64,000 bases of DNA from Amphiura filiformis (Eukaryota; Echinodermata; Ophiuroidea; Amphilepidida; Amphiuridae). Of this stretch, positions 1-13,200 are shown piece after piece. The position numbers and the translations under genes are program-made. The notes under the pieces were generated by a model that ran no database searches, was not told the DNA's origin, and worked only from the letters and a program-made list of their open reading frames with translations. Where the stretch lies: assembly GCF_039555335.1 (NCBI RefSeq), contig NC_092642.1:12870743-12934742 (forward strand), read 5' to 3'. Positions within the stretch are counted from its first letter, which is position 1; every line of letters begins with the position of its first letter.

Positions 1-17
1 GGTAGACCCCCGATGTA

Positions 18-503
18 AAGTCTGCACAAAAAGTAACTCAGCTGTTAAAAATACGCTTATAGCTTCAGAACTAATAATTGTTTCCACAATATTTTTACAT
101 AGAAAGAAGGACGATTTATTTACTCGCATGTTGATATCCCATTTGTCAAATATCGTTCAATATTAACAACACAGTAGTGCATTTAAAGAAAAATCCCCGA
201 ATTTAAAAGTTGCAGTTTACAGCGATCAATGGGTATTACACAAGCATTGTGGCACGTATAACCACCCATTTATCTTCGCGCTGACTTCAAATCAATACAA
301 ATAGCTGCAACTTTTTAATTCGGGGTATGTTCACTAAAAAAAACTGCTGTGTTGTTAATATTGAACGAAATTGGAAAAATGGGGTATCAAAATGCGCGTA
401 AATAAATCATCCTTCTTATGATGTTAAAATATTGTGAACACAATTATTAGTTCTGACGTTACAGGCGTATTTATAACAGCTGAGTTACTTTTTGTGCAGA
501 CTT
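18..503. mobile_element. Foldback element, TA-flanked
   Basis: Nearly the whole element is an inverted repeat: arms about 18-225 and 300-503 around a short centre. Termini read AAGTCTGCACAAAAAGTAAC and its complement, flanked by TA (16-17 and 504-505). This is compatible with a non-autonomous Tc1/mariner-type element. No coding capacity. Confidence 0.6.
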
Positions 504-1140
504 TAGTTACGCCGATGTGCACATCGGCGTCAACCAACATATAAGGCCAACTCGCAAAGACTTATGGGATTTACCGAAATGGTTCATTAACCCTTATCCT
601 ACGAAGGGGGTGAGTGGGAGGTGGGTGTCATAGTAATCCCTAGGGTTTTTCATCTGGCATACTGAAAGGTATTTATGATAGAATTACTTTAATAAGGTTA
701 TCGTAGATCCATCCATTCTAACCTACCACCTTCAAAGCTCGAAAGTAAGGCTGGCCTTCAAAAATTGAGGGTAGGGGAAAGGGGCGGGTTGAAGCCCACC
801 ATAGGTTTTTTTTTATAGTAAAATCCATGATTTTAACATTTGCTTTTGTGAAATATCATGCTAAAAGCATACATAGCCATTTTTGCGAGGGTGTGCTCAC
901 ATTATGACGTCAAAATTTGACCCCTGCACAAAAGGACACCGACCTTTTGCCTATTTTATCATTTAATTCAGTACCCAGCAAACACAAAACGTTTTACAGC
1001 AATCATTTAAATGTCGGGTTTCATAAAGGTTACAAAACAGGTATGCGATTATAGACATTTTATTAGATGTTGGCGAAGTCTGTCCCTGCGGACACTGGAC
1101 CACTATCAGCAACATTGAATGGAGCTTCGTGAATCCTTAC
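504..1140 (-). other. Intron 6 of ALDH copy 1
   Basis: Aligns with 24220-24690 in intron 6 of copy 2, including a CATCTGGCATACT motif and a fragment of the CCCAGCAAACAC repeat family at 975. No gene seen. Confidence 0.5.
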
Positions 1141-1254
1141 CTCTGTTGATCCGGTAAATGTCACCAAATCCACATCCATATGCTCAGCAATAGCGGCCCC
1201 AGCTATCGGTCCGTAACCAGGTATGACATTAACCACACCGGGTGGAAAGCCTGC
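1141..1254 (-). CDS. ALDH1: ALDH copy 1, exon 6
   Basis: 38 codons, [16 protein letters not shown] through VTFTGSTE, the Rossmann-fold coenzyme loop. Donor is GTAAGG. This is the last exon of copy 1 inside the window. Confidence 0.92.
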
Positions 1255-4200
1255 CTACCAAATTGATAACGAATTATAACTTGTATTAGATTGGATATTT
1301 TGATATAAAATACAGGTTTCATAATCTAGTGAGCCTTTGTTATGTATTATCTAAAAACAAATATCAATATTGTCTCCGTAAATGTTTTTAATTCATAACT
1401 CATTTAAGGGTAAAATACGCCAAAACCTATCACAACAATGTTACATCTGTTCACAATCCTTTTAATAGAAATAAACACAATAATACATATTTAGTATAGT
1501 TTGGTCAATGACGTGGGTGATATACATGATAATATGGAGCTGATTTGGTTTAAAACGAGAATTATAGAATGCTCGAACTAAGGTGACAATACATTAATTT
1601 GGTCCAAGAATAGACCCCAGCGGAATTCCGCTAAAATCCTGTTGCCACACACTCACCTCCTTCACCAGGGATGCAATATAGAGGGCAGTCAATGGGGTCT
1701 GCTCTGCAGGTTTTATCACAATTGTATTGCCACATGTCAAAGCGTTTCCAAGTTTGACTGTGACAATAGAAACGGGAAAATTCCACGGAATCACGGCAGC
1801 GACTACACCAATTGGTTCGTAGCGGGTATAACAAAGGAAATCACCATCTGCATAAAATTAATAGCAAATTTCTGTGATTACTTTTTTCGTCTCGTAATGC
1901 GTAACACTTTACGCGTGATGAAAATTGTTAAACTATTATCTTACCCTTGTGTATGATCACCAGGTTTACGCCAATCATTCATGTATACTTTACCATATCG
2001 TTGGGCGGAGTACAATAAAAAAAACCCAATAATTATCGCCAGCGCCCCAAATATCTGTCTTCCCAATACAAGAGCAGTACCTGCTCAGTTAATAAGTTGC
2101 AGATATTGCCATTTTAATGTTGGAAGTTGACAGATTTTTTCCGCGATCATTTGTATGTTGTTGTTTTTTGATTGAGTGGGTTTAGTTTCAAATCTGGTTA
2201 CATCCAATAACTACCTTGCGTTCATTTTTCCTTAGTATATTTTAAATTGTGCATAACATTTCTGAATTTAAATGGACAGAATTATGATTTTATTTTAATT
2301 CTAAAATAATTTTGTTATTATTTGATTTCTCCGGAATTCTCCAATCTAAAGTTGAAAAAGAGTAGACGTTGGATTTAGCACGTTTCGGTAAATAATTCCA
2401 TTTTACCTGTATTTTAAATTGCGGCATATCATGGTATTTTTAATTTGTGATGGTTATAGAAACTAGCTATTCTTTTTGAAAAATATCGTAGAATCCTTGT
2501 TATAACAATTCAAATGATCTTAGTATCATTTTCATTATATAATACAACTCTATAGGAAAATTTCGAACATGTTTTTGCACAAAGCAGCCATTTGATAATA
2601 ACTAGTGTTGCAAACAAACTCTTCCTTCGCGATGTTTACTTGGAAAAAAGTCTTACCAATTGGGATAGTTTTGCCCTGTATTTTATCAGCCCATCCTGCT
2701 AGATATCTCAATACTTTTACAGCTCCTATTGTCTTACTGAATGATGTCCCAATGATCATGCCGTTGTTTAATGTTTCAAGTGCCTGGACAATTGGAAATA
2801 CATGATAAGGAATTCTCCAATGTTAGTCTAAATTAATAAGAATGACATTCTTAGATAATTTAGGATGAGTGTGTTACCCGATGATATCGATCATTTTGTA
2901 TAACCTGCAGTTGCTTACACAGAAACAAAGACAACAAGCAAACAGAAGAACGAATAAATATCAGATAGAACACCCCTACTAACAAAGAAACATCCTAACA
3001 AACATACAAATGAAACATTATTACCCGCTGCAAGATATGCACTCTCTCACATAGCTCTCATGGCTAATTGATAACAAACAAACAAACAAACAAACAAACA
3101 AAATTCTTTGACTACCAACCGCAATATATTTGGCATCTCTCTCAATCATGTCCGCTAGTTTATTTATTAGGCGTCCTCTTTGTGAGGCATCCATACGCCT
3201 CCATGGTGATCCTAATCTAAATGCTTCACGGGCTGCTTTAACGGCTAAGTCTACATCAGCCTGCAATTAAACATACAATGTGTTATTAATTATGTTGGTA
3301 ATAATTATTGTAATATGTTGCATTATATAAAATGTAGTAAAACAACATTTTTAAATATATTAAAATATATATTGATATTGTGCAGTTTTGGCCAAAATGG
3401 TATTTTTTTAATTGAAAAATTACGTATGCGTCATAAAAAGGATATTAAATTATTATGGTGGATGTTTGGATCTAAATCAGAACATTCAGATTCTTCTGAA
3501 AATTTTGATAATATTATTTGTCTATTAGATTCTACCTGTCCGACGACGCGAAAATTCAGTGGGGCTGGCCTTCTACTGTATATTCATGTCCTATAGTTTG
3601 AAAACAAAAACAACAACTATAGGCAACTTACCTTATCTGTTTCCTGAACATCGCAAATCTTCTCAGCAGTAGTAGGATTAACAGTTGGAAAAGTGTTGCC
3701 ACTTACTGAGTTAACAAACTTGTTGTTGATAAAAATCTGTGCGCAATTAGAAACTAATTTAGTAAGTCTGTGATTACAAATAAGCGGTGCCTGAGCTAGC
3801 GATGTTTGTGCTGAAATATTAAGAAATAAAAAAGGCCACACTCACAGGGAAAGGTTTTGTGTTCAATGAGCGCTTCCAGAATGTTTTGGCCCTACCCCTA
3901 AAGAAGACAGATTTGACACATCTGGCCTCGTAAATCATAAGACAAATAAACAAAAGAAAAAACATAGCCAGCAGTACATAGAGTATCCTGCTCATCATGA
4001 TCATAGTCTTAACTTAGCACGCTGGTAAGCAGCGTTTGAGATGGTGTTGGGGGATAATCGATAACCGATAATCAAAGATCAACTATCAATATTCAATTGG
4101 ATTCTGGGGTGTAGACCTATATAGCATGTTGGTGCTCGCAATTGCTAACGACGTTTTTCGAACTTTGCCTATACCTACATTGGTTGTTTGGTTCTTCATA

Positions 4201-7200
4201 TCTGCTTATGTGCACAGTGATTTTCATCACTTGTTCCAGTGCACTTTTGTATTACTATTGATCCCTGTTGTTTTTGCAGGTTTTAACGGAATATCAGTGG
4301 TAGAAGCAGACAGACCGAGGAAAACGAGGGTAGGCAGATTTCTTTCATGCTTTGATGGTTGAGCAAGTGAACCAAGTTATGCACACTGGTGACATTAAAA
4401 AAATCTCACGACCCCTCTAGTACGAGATACAAGACCCCCCTAAAATGACCCCCTGTCTCCCCTTTCCAACAACAACAACCATTCACAATCAAAAATATAC
4501 CCTGCAGGTATTAAGTTGACATATTAGTCTTAACGGATATAAAAGAAAAAGTAAAACATCTAATTGGTTTGTTCCATTTTTTAGGAGGGGTGTTTTCCTA
4601 TTTTTCACTTTTTGAGAAAAGTTGAAAAATGCGTTTTTACCCACTTTTTGACGCAAAAAATAAAAACCTTCATACATTTTAATTTTTTTAATGTTCACAT
4701 GTAAACCAATTTCATGCAAGACTAATTAAATTAAGAAATCAAAATCGTGGAGAGTATTTTAGTTTATGAGATAAAAGCCCCGGAAGTGGACTCCTTTGTC
4801 CATATTCTAGAATGCAGATGTTGTAAAGATATTGAGTTTAATTGTTTTTTCGAAGTCTTGATTGTGTATTTTTAATAAAAAGAATTTGTTTCTCCTTAAT
4901 ATAATGTCTAAGATGACACTCAAAGGTATTTTGAAGCCGGGCTATTCCATTATAATACAGAGGTATCACTCTAGAACATCTTCAAGTTTGCTTATAATGG
5001 GCCAATAACATATCAAAAAAGCTAGAAAATGAGTATTTTCACGATGATCAAAGATATAGAAAAGCATTCACAATAAAAAAAAAAACTCTACAGGTATGAA
5101 GTTGATATATTAATCTTAACAGATATGAAAGAAAACGTAAAAAAATGGTTTGTTCCATTTTTAGGAGGGGTGTTTTCCTATTTTTCACTTTTTGAGGAAA
5201 TGTGAAAAATGCGTTTTTTACCCACTTTTTGACGCAAAAAATAAAAACCTTCATATCTTTGAATTTCTTTTATTTTCACAGGTAAACTAGTTTTATTCCA
5301 GACTAATTAAATCAAAAAATAAAAAGAGAGTATTTCAGTTTATCTGATATAAGCCCCGAAAGTGGACTACTTTTTCTAATGCTAGAATACAGATGTTGTA
5401 AATAATATTGAATTTAATTGGTTTTTTGAAGTCTTAATTTTGGTTTTAATAAAAAAATTATTTGTTTCTCCTTTATAATGTCTAATATGACAATCAAAGG
5501 TATTTTGATGCAAAAATAAAAACCTCCATATATTTTTATTTTTTAATTTTCACAAGTAAACTAGTTTAAGGGCTCGGATAGCGACGTTTTCACGACGTGG
5601 GACCTGAGAGCAAATTGAAAGGTCAACATTTTCAATTGATTGGCATCTTTTCATCCACGCTACATAGGCCTACACTTTAAGTGCATATCGTTGATTTATA
5701 AAGTTTACTTCGAGGACTGTTAAATATCAAATCTAAATTATTTGATATCGGAAGGACATTCCTCGAATTCAGAATGCAATTCGATATGTCTGATGTGCTC
5801 TTAGGTCACACACAAAATACGTGAAACGCCGCTATCCGAGCCCTTAATTCCAGACTAATCAAATAAAGAAATACAAGTCATGTTTTAGTTTACGAGATAC
5901 ACATGCCAGAAGTGGACTACTTTTTTGAAATGCTAGAATTTAGATGTTTTTAAGATATGGGCATTTGAATGTGTATTTGTAATTAAAATATGATTTGTTT
6001 TTAGTGGGGCGCCACGGGGGGGGTGCTATCCTCAACAAATGCCCTGGTCAGAACTCGTGCCCCAGTTACCTGCCCCTAAAAACTGGCGCCGCCATTGTTT
6101 GTGTCTCCTTCATAATGCTTAATATGACAATCAAATGTATTTTGACATCTGAGTCATTCCAATTTAATAGATGGGTGTCATCCTAGTAACTAAAATGGAG
6201 AAAATTTACACGACAGAAATATATTAAAAAAAACCCATAAAAAATGAACACAGTGCACCTGAATTACAAATCAATCATAATACTTAGTCACAGTCACAAG
6301 GTGCAAATGGGAAATTTTGTTTTCGCTTGCCCCCAGTAACATAATGTTAAACATATTTTTTGTTGAAGTCATTACCATATGTTGTGATAAGAAAGTACTC
6401 TGTGTAAGAAACACATGAAGAAACACAAATGCTTCATTTGACCAATTGTTAAAATTGCACTGAATTGGTGGACATGTTTGATGCCATGGTATTCTCTGCA
6501 ATGATATGACTGTATAATTGTGCAAACAACAATAGTGGGATAATGTTAAAACTGCACTGAATTGATGGACAATGTAATAGATGCAATAGATATCTCAATG
6601 ATATGACTGCATATTTGTGCAAACAGCAATAGAGGAATAATGTTTAACAAAAGAAAAATATATTTTCCTATAAAAAACACACAAATTAAAATTAGGAACT
6701 AAGGCATTTTGAATATTAAATAAATAAAAACAAACAAATGTCGGTGATTTAACGTGCGCTACACCTAAGTACCGGCACACTTCAACAACTGCCATTAGGG
6801 TATATCAGAATCATTTCCGCTTCCACAAGTTCACAACTGATGCGCAGGTACTCTCAGCGACTTAAGATTGTGATTACCCCAGCAGCTCCCCAATTTACAC
6901 CTGGGTGGAGTGTAGCAATTGGGAATTAAGCCGTCTTGCTTAAGGATGCACCACACTGGCCGTGGTGGGGCTCGAACCCGCAACCTTTCGATTATGAAGC
7001 TCGCGCCCTAACCATTAGGCCACCGTGCTTCCCATTTTGAACATGGCGACCTGGATAATATTAAAAAAATCATTTTTTCCGTTGCTTCTTGTTATAAACA
7101 TATTTTGTCAAGTTAATACAACTATCCTAATTAGCATCATACTGTAGAGATATGAGCATTTAGCCAGACCGTACAGCTATTATCTACTCAATATTAGCCA

Positions 7201-10200
7201 TTTTACATATTAGAATATAGCAAACACCTTGATACCCCAGTTTTCTACAAACACCCCTTTGAAATAATGGACTAACCCTTGCTAATATCACATGTTTGTG
7301 TCACTATAGTCATGTGGTATGGAGTGATAAACAAAATGTTGCAGTTTTGAATTGAGGTCATCACCATGCAGTGATATGGAAGTAGAAGTGTAAGTAACAC
7401 AAATGCCAAATTTTACTATTTGTTAAAAGTGCCCTAAATTGGTGGACATGTAAGTAAAATACTAAAGAAGTCTCCATGATTTAGAATGCATTTTTGTAAA
7501 CATCAACAGTGGGGTAATTTATGACAAAAACATAAAAAATAAAAAAAGATATGAAGGTTTTTATTTTTCCCCTCAAAGATTGGGAAAAATGAGACATTTT
7601 CAACAATTTAAAAATACAAGAATATAGTCTCACCCCTCATGCTGAAAATGGAACATTCCGAAATATTTTAAAGCTTGCTGTGCATTTTTATATTGTGCAA
7701 ATATGTAATATTACATGACAGAAAAAATAAAGTGATAAACCATTGTGTTATATTCAAACATGTTATCTGAAATATGTGCAAAATTCAATATTTTCAAATT
7801 TGTCAGGGGTTAGCAGAAGCCAATTTTAGGGCGGTTTTAGGGGGGTCTGGTATCTTGCTCAGTGGGGGATATGAGAATTTTTCATCACCATTTTCATGAA
7901 TACTTCAGGGAACCTAAACTTCAAAATATGAGTAAAAAATGCTGACCCCTCTTTTCCTCGATTTTGCTATATTGTACTGTTTTCTGAGATTAATATGTAG
8001 TGTTAAAACACTTCTGTGGGCCTTGGAATTGGTAATTTTTGGCTATCGAACTTTTCCTATTTCTATGCCTACATTAATATTTTGTTGTTTTTTGTCCCCC
8101 CTCTGCATACCGTCTAGTCTGTATTTTGTTTCCCCACATCAAGTTGGTATACCTTGCTCTCTTTCTTCTCAGTTGTTCGTATATTCAAGGTATCCTCTTG
8201 TATCATTTATTGATCCTTGATGTGTTTTGTGCCTCGTCCGTTGGATTCACCATTACCCACTTGATTGTATTGTTTTAATAAGCAAAATTACTCAAACTGG
8301 ACAATTGTGGTCCGACTTGGAATTAAAACTCATAAACCATGTGTGCCGTAACCATATGAAAAAGTGCATAACATTGTGATTAATATTTTTTAAACATAAT
8401 ACCGTTTAACTTGATAATAAAAACCAGCTGTGCACTTCAATCGAGCTGCAGCTTAATGACAATTCAATTAAATAAATTGCAAATGCTTGAACTTTGACTA
8501 ATATATTTTAAGCATACATTATTACAGTTTAACTTAAACGAACCACGTGTGTGCGTTCATCGAGGTGTGCTCAGTTGTAATAAATTGCAACAAGAATCAA
8601 ATTATATACACTTGATATTTTACAGTCATATATTTTATTAAGCTGTCTAAATATTTAGCTATTTTGGTTCAAGCAAACAAAGAAATAAGCTTCATCGCAA
8701 AGTGATAAGAATGGTGTTCTAATGAGCCATGCCAGAAAAAATAGTAACAAGGATGATCACAAGGAGTTACGTCATATTCAATTACTTTTGATAAAATATA
8801 CGGTCAAGATAATAATTTTGAAGTGTAAATTTTGTGCCCACAACAGTGCAAATACACAAATATCAACTAGAAAAAACCAAATTGATTGAATGTTTGAAAC
8901 TTGATGGGTAAATCCATTCAGAATTGTTTTAAAAAGGGGGTTACTTGGTGACAACAAAACAAAAAAGTGGTCATTGGGTGAGACGAAGTTGAAACATGTG
9001 GTCACCGTGACTGCATGCTGCACATATCCGTCAATCCCTTTCAATGTGAGTGCACCCATGGTTTGTACTTTTTTCTTCTTTACATATAACCCTACTGAGT
9101 TGAAACTTTTTCTAACAACCTCATTTCGATTTGGATTTGGAAGATACCTTCTCTTAAATAACAGTATTGCGAACCACCAGCATACATAACTCGATGTAGA
9201 GAGTCTTTCCTATTCAGAGGAAATATTGCAATTACACACCTTATTGCCTTTTAACAATAACCATTGACACTAGCACATATCAGAGAAGAGCTAAGGAAAG
9301 GAAGGAGAACAGCATTATATCCTTGAGATAATCCCGTAGGTAATCCTGTTGCACCTATTCATAGTCCTTTATTCTCAAGTGGTGGGTTAACCAACAATTA
9401 ACAATGAGAGGACATTCCTGAACCTCGTTCAGTTGGAGATGATTTGAAGTGACCGCCAATTATGACCATTTGATATTTAATACCAGCAATGTGAAAAAAA
9501 AGAAAGAAATAATGTAGTGCCAAAATAATGTACCCTTTTACGGAAGGAGCAAAGTTTAACAAGTTATAACTCCGCTTCTGCAGTACGAATGTCAGCGGCG
9601 AATGTCAGGTTATTATTTCTCAGTCTTTAAAAAAATTGCAGGCAGAGGTGGGAATCGATCTCGGTACCTCCCGGTTAAACAGCACTGTGCAAAACCACTA
9701 AGCCAACTAAATATCTGTTGTGAGATGTGTGACATTAATCTTTGATATTGCTTAATGGAACAAATCGCGGAATTAAATCAGTAATAAAAGAAGTAGATTC
9801 TTATATAGCGGTCAAATTAGATAAAAGGGGAAATATTTGTCCCTGCTCTAAAGAAAATATAGGTTAGAAAATTATCAAATAAATTTAAATTACAAATTGA
9901 GATTTTATATGTATTTCTTTCACGAGGCGGCATTATCACAGACAAACACTGTATAAGCTAAAAACTCGACCCTCATCACTGGATGCTGTCATAGCTCATT
10001 GGTAGAGCGTCAGACTGCTGATATCAATATCGTTGGTTCGAGTCCTCCTGCCAGCAATGGTTATATTTATGATTTTAATGCTACGCTAAAATGTGTTCAA
10101 TTTTTTCGTTTATTAATTAATTAATTAATTAATTAATTAATTAATTAATTTTGTTAATTAATTAATCAATTAATTAATTAATTAATTAATTAATTAATTT

Positions 10201-13200
10201 ATTTTTGTTTATTTATGTAAATTATTTGATATATTTGAAAGAGGTATTTGAGCAATTCGAAATTTTGATTTTATAATCCTATGGGGTCATTTTGAACCCC
10301 CACCCCTCCCAAATTGCCAAACGCACAACACCTATGAGTTTGTATCATGCATAATGATCAGTGCGTCCATGTCATCATCATAAAAAATACCCCATTCTAT
10401 GTATACCTGACGCTGGCAACTAGACTACTATAAAAAAATAGTATCACATCTTTCCTGCTCAATCAAAATAATACTTGCAAATAGATGATAGTTTACTAAT
10501 CTAATCCTGTATTATATAGACCTGTAATATCACCTGTAATATAGGTGATCATTGTTTACATGGTTTGTTATGGTTGGGATTAGTGTCAGATCTCTGTAAT
10601 GTAATGTAAATGAAGCATATTGATATGCAGGAAGAATCGATCAGGGCGCTTGCTTTGTTGTCCTATGAGATGTAGGGCCTAGTGCGAACTGTCCAAGCTG
10701 ATTGTTCATTTAGTATCATAATCTATTAGGGAAAGATAAACACTATTCAAAATATCAATAGATAAGACGAAAGGGATTTTGAGATTTGTAATTGAGTCAT
10801 GCATGATTTAACAGAAGGTTCTTTCCAAAACCCAAACGTAATGTTTTCTAACTTTAACTGGCTAATAATGCTTTCGATATGTTCTCGGTATAATTTTCCG
10901 TTTATGATAATGTATAGGCCTAAACTTCATCATCTGCTTTTTTTAAATAAAATTAAATTGCCCCTCTCCCATGCTATCTCTCATGGTCGAATGAGTACAT
11001 GGTTATAAGTTCTAAAACAACACGTGTTGGTACACAAATTATGTGGAGTGCAAAATTTACCTCTGCATTGACCATTGTTGACAATCGACAAAGGAACATG
11101 TGGTGTAAATTGAAACAAAAGCCCCTTCTATCCAGCATCCTATCAGATATTGGATATACCTATCGAGAACGTTCAGCAGTTCAGTTGTAGTCAGAAAGTG
11201 TCTGTCACACTTAGGGTCTTTTTATCTTTTCAGTTTCCGTAACTCTATTGTTCAGATACGAAAACGCAAGGGATTCAGTAAGTTTACTGTAATCTGACTT
11301 CATTGTTAACTCTGAAGTACCAATCAGCTTATTTCAATAGAGGTAATTGCCTGTGTCAATAAAGCCCATAAAGGCTGGAGATAAAATAGTATTGAACACC
11401 GGTGTCCGACCGCTGTTTTAATGGTCTAGCGCCCTCTCGTGTTTGACAGTGATAAATTGATTCACATTATTATGACAAAATGCAAATCCGAATGAAAAGG
11501 TCCACTTTTTTCTGTAAAAACGTTGAAAATAAGCCCTTCAATCACAAAAGGTCCGCTTATGAGCCTGTCGCGCCCCATTGCACTTGTGCAGGGCCACAGT
11601 CGCCCTTCCCTCGTATCAATGTCTATCTCCTATTTTGCTTCCTCTTGAACCCCCCCCCATGATCAGGCTCCCCACTCCCTCCCCGGTCCCTACTCTCTCC
11701 TCTCGAGCTTTCTCTTTCTAGCCTTTCCGTCTCTCCCTCTCCTCTCTTTCTTCCTCACCCCCTCCCACTCTCGCTTGTTCAGTCTCAACTTAAGTATCTC
11801 CCTCCTTCCCTCCCCCTCGCGAAATTTATCAGTATGATCCATGACTGAAAATAAGCTCTGCAAAAATAAACATTTAAAATAAACCCGAGTCTTGCATATA
11901 GGCCCAACCAATTATCAGATTAGCTTGCCATGAATAGAATACATTATCTTTGCTCCAATGCAAATTCTTTTGTATTGCATTTCAATATAAAACATGATTA
12001 CCAAATCACCACTTGTACGCACCACATTGGGAGATATTTGACTATTTTAGACGCTCGTTTCATCGCCAATATGAAAGACTCATTGCTTATAACTTGGCAA
12101 CATGGTCAGTATATATTTCAATGCAAGACTTTTTTTACGATCCACTTACGTCTAGGCGTAAGTGCATATACCAAACACAAGTCAATTGAAGCCGTACAAT
12201 TTACCGCGAATTTAGGACCGTAAAATTTAGACTCTTCTTTTGTCTAGATTGGCACCCAACCGCACATCTCAAGGTTTTATGTAAAAAATCAATATAACTT
12301 ACCAAAACGAAAACTGAAATTCACGAGCTTCAAATTTTCAGTAACTAACAAAAGGCTAGAATAAAAGATTGGTCACACCTGGGAGACTACCACTTCAGAA
12401 TAACAATGACTTACAAAAACTATTACGGATACGGAAACAGAAACTGAAAAGATAAAACGACGGTTAGACGGACTGAGTCAACGTACATCACCGTATACAA
12501 AAATATTTTATCCGGTGGCAAAATCACCAGTCCGGCAGAAGAGTTGGGGTCCAATCCCCGTTCGTTTCTCTATGCGTTATGGCCTGTAATAAACCTGCAG
12601 GCGTCTTATGTCCGATGGTTCAACGTCCGACAAATGAACGGCGAATCCTTCCCATGTGGCGCCATCCCAGCAGGGACGTCGACCCTATTAGAAAAGTTGG
12701 GGTGTCTGAGAGGGGATGTGCCCTCAGGGGCAGTATCGTACCAAACACCTTTTCAGAGGGGGGGGGGGGGCAAGGGGGCAAGCTAACTCTTAAGGGGAAA
12801 AACTTATCAGGGCAACCAGCGACCAGCGTCCCACGGGGAGGGAGTGGGGGCAATAGAGGTAAGAAACCTTGGAAAATAAAGGCCCAATTGAAGCTATTTG
12901 TGGATCACTTTTAGCACTATTAATGGGTATTTTGAAAAAGCCATAAATAATGGTGAAATGAAGGCCTAATTGAAGCCATTGAAAGGTTTTCACTATTATC
13001 GTACGATTGTTTTAAGGGGTGGTGCAATAATTATGTGTACCGGGGAGGTGAATCATAGGGGGGCAAAGATTTTTGGCAGGCCAAAGGGGGGCAAGCATTT
13101 TTGGCAGGTCAAAAGAGGGGGGGGTCAAGTGATTTTGGCAGGTCGAAAGGGGTGGGCAAGCAATTTTTGGCACAGATATTTTGGGCACCGTTTCTATATT

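Noticed and set aside
3819..4004. Membrane-segment open frame as the main start of ALDH copy 1
   Set aside because: The [10 protein letters not shown] exon at 14444-14473 matches the family and copies 2 and the orphan; this one has no counterpart in them. Kept only as a possible alternative exon.
4485..6000. CRISPR-like array because of regular repeats
   Set aside because: Units are about 0.55 kb, diverged, in a eukaryotic intron; no short repeats with equal spacers.
9986..10059. Functional tRNA-Ser(GCT)
   Set aside because: Anticodon and T stems pair only 3 of 5 each, and the long serine variable arm is absent.
12544..12914. Overlapping 80-111 codon frames
   Set aside because: They lie in a dispersed repeat with G-runs and change frame between its two copies.
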